Source of the DNA: WYZ-LMO2 sp040514265
GTDB taxonomy: Archaea > Halobacteriota > Archaeoglobi > Archaeoglobales > Archaeoglobaceae
Assembly (NCBI GenBank): GCA_040514265.1
Contig: JBEVCD010000041.1
Coordinates: forward strand, 1 to 21,144
DNA length: 21,144 nt
Direction of reading: 5' to 3'
The notes beneath the pieces were generated by a model that was not told where the DNA came from, did not search any database, and saw only the letters and a program-made list of their open reading frames with translations. Positions 6,099 through 13,200 of this stretch are shown here, one piece after another. The translations under genes were made by a program, and so were the position numbers. The first letter of the stretch is position 1. Each line of letters opens with the position of its first letter.

Positions 6099-7975
6099 CA
6101 GCTCACCTCCACTTCAACGGCTTCACTGATGTGAGAGAACTCGTTCGGGTACTTCCCGAACTCGTAGACGGCTGCGAAGAGCTTGTAAGTTCCAGCGCTG
6201 TTCCGCTGCGGAACGTGTATCAGAACAGGCACTCTGATCTCCTCGCCGGCTTTGAGGTGGAACGTCGAAATGCCAGCGATATAGTCGCCATCGCTGCTCA
6301 ATCCGCTTACGACGACTACGAACCATCCATCCTTCGCCGCCGTCACGTTGACGTAAGCTGTTATGTTCCCCGCTCTCATGCCGTTCCCGGCTTCGAAGCT
6401 GGATACGCCTACGGGCTTGACCCTTACGTGTATCTTGAGGACGATCGTCGAGTTCGTCGGTCCGTGAATGCTGGAACCGTAGCAGTAGTAGATCGTCTCA
6501 CCGTCGCTGACTTGATATAGGTCTGCAGAAACTGAAAGCGGAGCTGTATCGTTCCAGATCGACCACCAGCGACTCCAGTCGGGGGTGGGCTTTATCCCCA
6601 TAATGGAGTTCACAAAGAGGCCCCCTCCGACGTTCGGATCGTAATAGTCGTCGTTAAGCGTGATCTCGAAATGGATCTTCGCTTCGTCCGTTTCATAGTC
6701 CGAAGCTGCGTAAAGCGCTCCGAGGGCGGTCGTTCTCCTGACTTTGTAGCTCTTTTCTCCAACCAAGACGCTAATATCTCCAGGAATCAGCGTGACGTTG
6801 AACTCCATGACGCCGGAGTCTTCGAAGCAGTAAACGTAACCGCTGTCGGCGCCGATGAAGAGCTTGCCATCGGCAAGGAACGGCGAGGACATGATGTTGT
6901 AGTACGCGTTCTCGGGCGGGATCAGGCGGTAGTGCCAGAGCTCGTATCCATTTTCGGCGTCTACTGCGTAAATCGTCCCGTACTTTGTGTTCGTGGCGAA
7001 GTAGACGACGCCATCAGCTACAGCCGGAGAGGAGTCTATCTTTCCGTTGGCTTGGAACTCCCACAGCTTTTCACCGCTCAGGTCGAAGCTGTAGAGCTTA
7101 CCCTCTTTCGAGCCAAGGTAAATCCTGCCGTAAGCCACCGCTGCGCTCGAAATAGTTCCGTTAAATCCGACTGTTTTGCAGTCCGGCTTTATTTCTAGCC
7201 TAGTAGAGTTGCATATGTAGAGGGACTTCTCGGTCGCGAAGACTATGTGCCAACCGTTCCGATCGAAGATCGTGGGCGTGTTCGTTATCTTCGCGTCCAC
7301 GCTGAGGTTCCAAGCTTCCGTCAGGTTTTCGTATACCGCGTAGAGCCTGTGCTGTCCGCTGTCGTTGCCCGCGAAAACTATCAGCCCCCCTCCGGCTGCC
7401 GGCGATGTGTAGGGCGAAATTTCTCCTCCAGTTGTGAAGCGGCCGACTATCTTGCCGTCGAGCGAGACCTTCCAGAGGGTCCCGTTCGAGTGCGTCAACA
7501 CGTAAATACTGCCGTTGTAGACGATCGGCGACGATGCGATGCCGTAATACGTCGGAGTGGGGTCGAGGAGCAGAGACTTAACTTCACCGCTCGTGAGGTT
7601 GACTATGTAGAGATAACCGTGGAAGCTCCAGCCTCCGACGCTTACCATTCCACCGACGACGAGCAGGTCGCCGTAGATGAAAGGGGTCGACGCGCCGTAT
7701 ATGCTCGAATTTATCAGCCTAACCTCTCCGGTGCTCGCGTTTATCTCGTAGAGTCCCGGGCTCCAGTCTCCCCAGCCATACCAGTTAGTGACGTAAACTT
7801 TTCCTTCGCTGTAGACGGGCGAAGCTCCGACGAGTCCGGACAGATAGCTCTTCCAGCATAGTTTCGGAATTATTCTCCCCGCCGTGAAGTTGCCGAGGTG
7901 CTTTTCGTCGCCCTGAAAACCCACAGCTCCGGCTGCGGCTATGGTTAGCAGGATAAGCAGCGGTGCCAGGCGCAT
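6098..7975 (-). CDS. Exported PQQ-type beta-propeller protein with DUF4430 domain
   Basis: Secreted protein of 625 aa. After a signal peptide (about 1-19) come eight propeller repeats with the pattern S-[SP]-x-x-x-x-x-G-x-[VI]-Y near residues 51, 95, 148, 190, 232, 277, 316 and 363. Examples are ASPVYSEGKVYV, SSPAVADGVVYFA and SSPFLADGKLFIGA, the arrangement of eight-bladed PQQ-like propellers. A DUF4430 domain follows at about 390-505 (RTTALGALYAAS, GGLFVNSIMG, DLYQVSDGETIYYCYG). The last section (about 510-625) is a beta-sandwich-like domain ending in EVEVS with no anchor. I see no case for quinoprotein dehydrogenase activity, and ligand or protein binding fits better. It is the first gene of the operon and runs into the toroid gene with a TGATG overlap. 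The frame is open to a TTG at 7987, but ATG 7975 gives a clean signal peptide and sits about 25 nt from a TATA box. Confidence 0.85.
   Translation of the reverse strand: MRLAPLLILLTIAAAGAVGFQGDEKHLGNFTAGRIIPKLCWKSYLSGLVGASPVYSEGKVYVTNWYGWGDWSPGLYEINASTGEVRLINSSIYGASTPFIYGDLLVVGGMVSVGGWSFHGYLYIVNLTSGEVKSLLLDPTPTYYGIASSPIVYNGSIYVLTHSNGTLWKVSLDGKIVGRFTTGGEISPYTSPAAGGGLIVFAGNDSGQHRLYAVYENLTEAWNLSVDAKITNTPTIFDRNGWHIVFATEKSLYICNSTRLEIKPDCKTVGFNGTISSAAVAYGRIYLGSKEGKLYSFDLSGEKLWEFQANGKIDSSPAVADGVVYFATNTKYGTIYAVDAENGYELWHYRLIPPENAYYNIMSSPFLADGKLFIGADSGYVYCFEDSGVMEFNVTLIPGDISVLVGEKSYKVRRTTALGALYAASDYETDEAKIHFEITLNDDYYDPNVGGGLFVNSIMGIKPTPDWSRWWSIWNDTAPLSVSADLYQVSDGETIYYCYGSSIHGPTNSTIVLKIHVRVKPVGVSSFEAGNGMRAGNITAYVNVTAAKDGWFVVVVSGLSSDGDYIAGISTFHLKAGEEIRVPVLIHVPQRNSAGTYKLFAAVYEFGKYPNEFSHISEAVEVEVS
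6103..6110 (-). promoter_or_regulatory. Strong ribosome binding site for the toroid/DUF4430 gene
   Basis: The minus strand reads GGAGGTGA, a near-perfect archaeal Shine-Dalgarno, 4 nt before the ATG at 6098 and inside the last codons of the propeller gene. Together with the TGATG overlap it fixes this start and indicates translational coupling. Confidence 0.75.
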
Positions 7976-7992
7976 GGTGGAACTCAACCCGG

Positions 7993-8009
7993 ATTTTTAA
8001 AAAAATTTT
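7993..8009 (-). promoter_or_regulatory. TATA box of the propeller-toroid-BtuF operon
   Basis: A/T-only stretch (minus strand TTTTTTTAAAAAT core) in the 42-bp gap between thiE and the propeller gene. Its centre at about 8000 is 24-25 nt upstream of the ATG at 7975. This is the likely promoter for the whole three-gene operon, giving a leaderless first cistron. Confidence 0.55.
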
Positions 8010-8017
8010 GATTTCAT

Positions 8018-8620
8018 TCAAGTAAAATTTGCTACTTCGAGGAGTCTCTTCGCAGCTCTGCACGGATCATGGCTCGCAGCTATAGCCGAAACCACGGCGA
8101 TTCCGAAAGCTCCAGCCCTAAAGACCTCGGCTGCGTTGCTCTCGTCTATTCCCCCTATCGCCACCACCGGCACGCTGACGCTCGCGACTATCTCTCTCAA
8201 GCCTTCCAAGCCTATGACCTCCGCCTCTTTCGTCCTGCTCGCGAAGACAGAGCCGGCTCCAAGGTAGTCCGCGAACCTCTCAGCCCTGACAGCTTCTTCA
8301 ACACTTCTCACGGTGACCCCTATTATTCCGTCGAAGTGTCTCCGGGCAACGTCGTAGGGTAAATCTTCGCTGCCAAGATGGACGCCGTCGGCTTCGCTGA
8401 GCATCGCCACATCCAGCCGGTCGTTGATTATAAGAAGAGCGTCATAGTCGTAAGTCAGCTTTCGAAGCCTCTTTGCCGTCTCGTAAAGCTCCCTACCGCT
8501 CGCGTTCTTGTCCCTGAGCTGTATCGCCCTGATACCCGCTTTCAACGCTGCTTCAGCGAGTTCTTCGTGCTTTCCGTAGCGCGGGTCGGTTATGAAGTAA
8601 ACGCGGAGTTTTTCGAGCAT
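8018..8620 (-). CDS. thiE: Thiamine-phosphate synthase ThiE
   Basis: Cytoplasmic TIM-barrel enzyme that joins hydroxymethylpyrimidine diphosphate to thiazole phosphate, giving thiamine phosphate. At 200 aa it is the normal size for a stand-alone ThiE. Visible motifs are YFITDPRYGK at the N-terminus, AIQLRDKN (33-39, substrate/phosphate site), INDRLDVA (66-72), DGVHLGSEDLP (78-88), GAGSVFASRTKE (121-132) and VVAIGGIDESN (152-162, phosphate-binding loop). The C-terminal AVVSAI is also typical. The frame is open far upstream, to 9538, but that extension is antisense to trm5 and has no ThiE similarity. ATG 8620 is family-like and has a TATA-like box 25 nt upstream. No other thiamine gene is in the window. 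Confidence 0.93.
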   Translation of the reverse strand: MLEKLRVYFITDPRYGKHEELAEAALKAGIRAIQLRDKNASGRELYETAKRLRKLTYDYDALLIINDRLDVAMLSEADGVHLGSEDLPYDVARRHFDGIIGVTVRSVEEAVRAERFADYLGAGSVFASRTKEAEVIGLEGLREIVASVSVPVVAIGGIDESNAAEVFRAGAFGIAVVSAIAASHDPCRAAKRLLEVANFT

Positions 8621-8625
8621 GCAGC

Positions 8626-8633
8626 TTTTAAAT
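8626..8633 (+). promoter_or_regulatory. TATA box for the trm5 gene
   Basis: TTTTAAAT is centred 24-25 nt before the GTG at 8654. It lies immediately upstream of the thiE start on the other strand, within a 33-bp intergenic region. Confidence 0.5.
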
Positions 8634-8642
8634 CCGGCTGCA

Positions 8643-8648
8643 TAAATA
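8643..8648 (-). promoter_or_regulatory. TATA-like box for thiE
   Basis: The minus strand reads TATTTA, centred 25 nt before the ATG at 8620. It sits just upstream of the trm5 start, so the two divergent promoters interlock in 33 bp. Confidence 0.45.
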
Positions 8649-8653
8649 CGTGA

Positions 8654-9478
8654 GTGTCGATAAAGGAGCTGCTGAAGGGGAAAGTAAGCGAGGAGGAGCT
8701 CAAACTCGTTAGGAGGAGCTTCGAGATAGTGGGAGACGTCGTGATAATCGAGATCCCCGATGAAATAATGCATCTGAAGGATCTGATCGTCGATGCGATA
8801 CTCCGGAGACACAAGCACGTGAAGACAGTGCTCCGCAAGGTCGGCGAGGTGAGCGGCGAATTCAGGGTTGCGAAGTACGAGGTCATCTACGGCGGAGAAA
8901 CGGAAACTGTCGTCAAGGAGCACGGATGCCGCTTCCTCGTAGACCCGACGAAGGTCTACTACTCCGTCAAGCTTTCGAGCGAGAGGGAGAGGATAGCGAA
9001 GCTCGTCAATCCGGGCGAGAGGGTTCTCGTGATGTTCGCCGGCGTCGGACCGTATGCGATAGTCATAGCGAAGCTCGCGAAGCCGAAGGAGGTCGTGGGC
9101 GTGGAGTTGAACCCGAAGGCTGTGGAGTACTTCCGGAGGAACGTGGAGCTGAACAGGGTCGACAACGTGAGGGTGATAGAGGGCGATGTCAGAGACGTCG
9201 TTCCGAAGCTCGAAGGAAAGTTCGACCGCATCCTCATGCCGGCTCCGCACTCGGCTGAGGACTTCGTCTACCTCCTTCCGGAGAAGGTGAAGAGGGGCAG
9301 CTGGGTTCACTACTACACTTTCGAAAGCCAGAATCTGGAGAAACAGCTGGGGAAAAAGGTCGCGAAGCTCTTCGCCGAACACGGAATGAGCGTGGAGGTT
9401 AGAAGAGTTAAGAGGTGCGGGAGCTTCGCACCCTACGTCAACAGATACGTAGTCGACCTCGAAGTTCTGGACGTCTGA
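8654..9478 (+). CDS. Trm5-family tRNA (guanine37-N1)-methyltransferase, short form without D1 domain
   Basis: SAM-dependent methyltransferase of the Trm5/TYW2 family, which modifies G37 next to the anticodon in archaeal tRNA. Residues 1-100 match the D2 domain (LLKGKVSEEELKL, SFEIVGDVVIIEIP, GEVSGEFRVAKYE). The Rossmann domain follows, with VLVMFAGVGPYAIV (124-137) and GVELNP (149-154). R71 and E110 align with catalytic R145 and E185 of the M. jannaschii enzyme. The place of its N265, in the IMNLP motif, is taken by Pro (LMPAP, 194-198). At 274 aa the protein lacks the N-terminal D1 tRNA-elbow domain. It may still be the m1G37 enzyme or a related wyosine-pathway transferase. It starts with GTG and is probably leaderless. 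Its 3' end is 1 nt from the convergent nurA gene. Confidence 0.8.
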   Translation: MSIKELLKGKVSEEELKLVRRSFEIVGDVVIIEIPDEIMHLKDLIVDAILRRHKHVKTVLRKVGEVSGEFRVAKYEVIYGGETETVVKEHGCRFLVDPTKVYYSVKLSSERERIAKLVNPGERVLVMFAGVGPYAIVIAKLAKPKEVVGVELNPKAVEYFRRNVELNRVDNVRVIEGDVRDVVPKLEGKFDRILMPAPHSAEDFVYLLPEKVKRGSWVHYYTFESQNLEKQLGKKVAKLFAEHGMSVEVRRVKRCGSFAPYVNRYVVDLEVLDV

Positions 9479-9479
9479 T

Positions 9480-10577
9480 TTATCGAACTTCGAGGACGTC
9501 GCGGGGTCTACGGAGCATCGGAGCGTACTTCGCGTCAATCGCGCTTATCATCGCCTGCATCATCGCTTTCAGCTCCTTCTTCCTTATCCTCGCATACCTG
9601 TGCGCGTGTATCAGCTGTATCGGATACCCGTCGACCTCGACGCTCCGAATCGCTGCTATCGCCTCCTCGACTCCCCTCGGGCTTTCAACGAGTATCAAAT
9701 TGCTCCCCTCGCTCAGACGGACGTAGGCTGAATGGATCCCAGCCCTGGCTACGTTCCTGAACTTCTCGGCGAGTGGCGAGGGTATAGCCTTCCTGGGCTT
9801 CTCGAAGCACGCGACGTAGCCCTCAGCCTGCCTCCGCAACCTTTCGATTGCAAAGAGTTCCAGCGCGAGCGCGTCTCCGGCTTTCGAGAGTCTGGTCGTG
9901 TAGAAGTTCTTAGCCACGAAAGCGACGGGTTTCCTGAGCAGCCTGTCGAGGGCGTGCAGATATTCGACGTATTCTAGGAATATTGTGAGGTCTTCCCTCC
10001 TGCTCTCTCCACGCCTGTAACCTCTCTCGAAGTTTTCAACGACCGCGTCCGCTGCTGTCAGGGTTCTCTTAGCTTCTCCCCTCCTGACCTCGTCCTCCAG
10101 CTCTCTGACCCACTCGTCGAGAAATGATACGAAGTCCTCGACTATCCCTTCGAGCTCGTAACTCCTCCGCAGCTCCTCGACGCTTATCCTCTCGACGTAG
10201 GCTGGGGGTCTTACGATCGCCCCGCTCAACGTTCCGTCGAGGAGCACAAGATCCGCTTCGCTGAAGCTCGCGATTCTGAACTCGGCGGTGTGCATCCGCA
10301 GCCTGATTCTATCCTCAACGTGGACGTGGGGTTTGACTATCCCAACGTCGTGCATTTCGAGCACGTCTCTTCCGACTGCGACGGCTGAGATCGCGTAGAA
10401 TATCACGCAGCTCAGCTTCTCCATCCCCCTGCTACCGTCCACTCCGACGAGTTCGCAGCTCTTAGCTTCTGGCAGCTCCCTCCACTCTATCGAGTCGAGG
10501 TCTCTCAAAGCGCTTCTGTAGCTTTCCTCAAGCCCCCTTTCGAGCTCTCTGAGAAGAAAATCGCTAAGCCTCCACAT
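9480..10577 (-). CDS. nurA: NurA 5'-3' nuclease
   Basis: Nuclease that works with the HerA helicase and the Mre11-Rad50 complex to resect double-strand breaks to 3' single-stranded tails. NurA is an Mn-dependent RNase H-like dimer. Visible catalytic elements are VGVDGSRG (D47) and LVLLDGTL (D114). Also present are the helical middle region (about 135-215), the basic VAKNFYTTRL block (221-230) and YPIQLIHAHRYARI (318-331). Length (365 aa) and architecture are normal. The ATG at 10577 lies 14 nt inside the 3' end of rad50 and follows the SD-like GAGGGTGA, so the two are translationally coupled. It is the last gene of the repair operon. Confidence 0.9.
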   Translation of the reverse strand: MWRLSDFLLRELERGLEESYRSALRDLDSIEWRELPEAKSCELVGVDGSRGMEKLSCVIFYAISAVAVGRDVLEMHDVGIVKPHVHVEDRIRLRMHTAEFRIASFSEADLVLLDGTLSGAIVRPPAYVERISVEELRRSYELEGIVEDFVSFLDEWVRELEDEVRRGEAKRTLTAADAVVENFERGYRRGESRREDLTIFLEYVEYLHALDRLLRKPVAFVAKNFYTTRLSKAGDALALELFAIERLRRQAEGYVACFEKPRKAIPSPLAEKFRNVARAGIHSAYVRLSEGSNLILVESPRGVEEAIAAIRSVEVDGYPIQLIHAHRYARIRKKELKAMMQAMISAIDAKYAPMLRRPRDVLEVR

Positions 10578-13200
10578 GGCTCACCCTCGAAGCCCCGCCG
10601 CTGAAATCGACCCTTATTATCCTGTCAGCCGCCTCCTTCAGCTCGTCGTCGTGCGTGACTATTATCACCTGCGGAATCCTGCGGAGGTAGCCGTCGATTA
10701 TCTCGACGAGCTTTCTCCTCCTCTCCTCGTCCAGGAAAGGCGTCGGCTCGTCGAGGATCAGGAGCGGTATCTTTCCCCTCACGAGGAATATGGTGAGCGC
10801 AAGTCTGAAGGCTATCGCCAAGCTTATCAGCTCTCCACCGCTCAGGAAGCTGACGTCCCTCTCCTCTCCGCGGTAGAGCACCGAGAGCTTCAGCTTCTCC
10901 TTTCCTCTCTCGGTTACCCTCTTCAGCCTCACGCCGCCGTACTTCCCGTCGGTCAGCTCCTCGAATATCCTGCTCGCTATCCTTTCAACTTCTCTCATCG
11001 CGGTCTCGGCTACCAGGTTTCTGTACCTTCTGAACTTCTCCCTGATCTTCTGGAGTTCCGGTATCACCCTTCTGTCTATGACTTCCGCTTTCCTCGCGAA
11101 CGTTCTGACGTTCTCCAGCTGCTTTTCGAGATACTCCAGATCGCCTCTGAGCGACTCGATTTTCTCTTCGAGGGCTCTGATCCTCTCCTCCGTCCTGTTG
11201 AGAATTTCGCTCTTCCTCTCGGTCTCTTCCACTACCCTCACGTACTCACTCTCGTCAAACGCGAGACCGCTTATCTTCACCCTCAACTCTCCAATCTTCT
11301 CCTCGATCCTGCGAAGCTCAAGTTCCGATTCCTCCCTCAATCTCTCTACTCTCTCGACCTCCTTTTCCAACTTCTCAACGTGTTCCCTCGCTCCCTTCAG
11401 CTCTAGCCACTTTACGTAGCTCTCCTTCAGCTTTTCGACCTCATTCCTAAGCTTCTCGACGTCTTCGAAACCGAATCCGGCGAGTTTTTCCTCGAAAGCT
11501 CCGAGCCTCTTTTCGATTCTCTCGATCTCTCTTTCGACCGATTCGAGTTCAGCTCTCGCATCTTCGACGCTCGCGCGGACTAAAATTTCCGACCTCCTAC
11601 CTTCGAGCAGAATCTTTTCTCTCCTCAGTCTTTCGAGTTCTCTCGCAGCCCTCCTCAGCTCCTCGATGTCGAGCTTCGAGAGCTCACTCTCCAGTGTTTT
11701 GACTTCGCCGAGCTTCGAGGCTAAGGATACTATCTCCGCCTCCCTCCCGAGAAATTCCTCGACCTCCTTTAGCGCGGTCTCAACTTCCTCCTTTCTGCTC
11801 TTAAGCTCGGCGGCTTTTGCCTTAAGCCTCTTCATCTCCTGAGCGTAATCCCTCAGTATGCTGTCCCTCTGCTCCCTCGTAAGCTCCCTGCCACAAGTCG
11901 GGCATTTGCCCTCAACTTTCCTCAGCTCCTCGACTGCTTTCTTGAGCTCGTTCCATCTCGTCAAGACAGCAGCTATTTCAGCTTTAACCCTCTCCTTCTC
12001 CTTCTGAAGCTCCTTTACCCTCCCTCTGGCAACCTCAAGCTTCCTGACGAGCTCTTCTACCTTTTCAGCCCCGCCGAAGTTCTCGATGACTCTCTTCAAA
12101 TCTTCGAGCCGCGAAAGTTTTCCCTCCACGTCTCTGAGCTTTACTTCCAGCTCCGAGAGCTCAGCGATCCTACCTTCGAGCTCCGCTATTTTACCTGACA
12201 ACCTCTCAGCCTCCTTTCGCAACCTTTCCGCCTCCTCCAGCTGCCTCATGATGTTCCTCCTCCTCTCCTCCAGCACCGAGATCCTTCTGGCATCCTCCTC
12301 TATCTCCCTGCCTTCGTTCAGCAGTCCTTCGAGTTTTTCGTACCTTTTCGCGACTTTTTCGAGCTCCTCGGCTTTTCTAGCTTTGATCCTGAAATCTTCG
12401 AGCTCTCTGCGGAGCTTTTCGAGCTCACCATTCAGCCTCTCGACGTCCCGCATCTTCGACGATCTCTCGAATTCGAGTCTTTCGAGCTCGCTCTTCAGCT
12501 CGCTTAGCCTCTCCTTCACCTCCTCAAGCTCCGACCTTCGAGCTCTCAGCTCCTCCAGCTCCTCTCTCAATGTCTCCCTCAACTTTCTTAGCTCTTCGAG
12601 CTTCTCCATTGAACTCTCAAGCTCAGCCCTCTTTTCCTCCAGCCTCCTCTTCACCTCGTCGTGCTGGGATGCGAGCTGCTTGTACTGGGCGCTTTCCCGC
12701 CTGAACTGCTCTATTATGCTTCCGAGCTGCTTGTAGGCAGCCTCGTAGTCGTCGATGCGCGTGACCTTTCTTATGAGCTTCTCCCTGCTCTCGTCGTTGA
12801 CGATTATCGACTCTATCTCCCCCTGTCTGACGTATATAGCGTTCTGAAAGACGTGCTGCGGAATCAGTCTCTGCACCCAATCCGTGACTCTCAAGTCGCC
12901 ATCGAGGGTCGCATCGCCCCTCAGATAGCACTCGCCATCACTTGTGCGGACGATCCTGAACGTCTTGTCGTTCATCCTGAACTTCAGGGATACCCTGTAC
13001 CTGGCAGCCCCGTCCCGGATCAGGTCTTCCTTCCTTACCTTAGCAGCCTTCGATCCGTAAAGAGCCACGCTTATAGCTTCGAGTATCGTCGTCTTCCCGG
13101 CTCCGTTTCTGCCGAGTATGACGTTTATCCCGTCTCCGAACTCCACCTTCGAGTTTGTGTGGGAGCGGAAGTCGAAGAGCTCGACTTCCTCAATCTTCAT
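10564..13200 (-). CDS. rad50: Rad50 DNA double-strand break repair ATPase
   Basis: SMC-like ABC ATPase that dimerises on DNA and drives Mre11. From the ATG at 13200 the protein is 878 aa. Walker A is GRNGAGKTT (30-38) and the Q-loop Gln is in YVRQGEIE (Q126). A long, charged coiled coil spans roughly 150-740. The zinc hook CPTCG (C433, C436) sits at its apex, and the coiled-coil arms are relatively symmetric. The ABC signature is FLSGGELISLA (SGG starts at 787), Walker B is LLILDEP (D817, E818) and the switch His is in IVTHDD (850). All ATPase elements are intact. The reading frame continues upstream to 13245, but MKIEEVELFDFRSH is the canonical N-terminus. The start overlaps mre11 by 11 nt and follows a GGTGGTGGGG stretch. 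Confidence 0.96.
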   Translation of the reverse strand: MKIEEVELFDFRSHTNSKVEFGDGINVILGRNGAGKTTILEAISVALYGSKAAKVRKEDLIRDGAARYRVSLKFRMNDKTFRIVRTSDGECYLRGDATLDGDLRVTDWVQRLIPQHVFQNAIYVRQGEIESIIVNDESREKLIRKVTRIDDYEAAYKQLGSIIEQFRRESAQYKQLASQHDEVKRRLEEKRAELESSMEKLEELRKLRETLREELEELRARRSELEEVKERLSELKSELERLEFERSSKMRDVERLNGELEKLRRELEDFRIKARKAEELEKVAKRYEKLEGLLNEGREIEEDARRISVLEERRRNIMRQLEEAERLRKEAERLSGKIAELEGRIAELSELEVKLRDVEGKLSRLEDLKRVIENFGGAEKVEELVRKLEVARGRVKELQKEKERVKAEIAAVLTRWNELKKAVEELRKVEGKCPTCGRELTREQRDSILRDYAQEMKRLKAKAAELKSRKEEVETALKEVEEFLGREAEIVSLASKLGEVKTLESELSKLDIEELRRAARELERLRREKILLEGRRSEILVRASVEDARAELESVEREIERIEKRLGAFEEKLAGFGFEDVEKLRNEVEKLKESYVKWLELKGAREHVEKLEKEVERVERLREESELELRRIEEKIGELRVKISGLAFDESEYVRVVEETERKSEILNRTEERIRALEEKIESLRGDLEYLEKQLENVRTFARKAEVIDRRVIPELQKIREKFRRYRNLVAETAMREVERIASRIFEELTDGKYGGVRLKRVTERGKEKLKLSVLYRGEERDVSFLSGGELISLAIAFRLALTIFLVRGKIPLLILDEPTPFLDEERRRKLVEIIDGYLRRIPQVIIVTHDDELKEAADRIIRVDFSGGASRVSHVEA

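Noticed and set aside
6098..7975. PQQ-dependent alcohol or glucose dehydrogenase
   Set aside because: Only the propeller repeats resemble quinoproteins. The DUF4430 and beta-sandwich domains and the operon partners point to binding, and no dehydrogenase active-site motif was recognised.
8621..9538. Long open frame fused in front of ThiE, suggesting a fusion protein
   Set aside because: It is antisense to the whole trm5 gene, its composition is a mirror of that gene, and a family-typical ATG exists at 8620.
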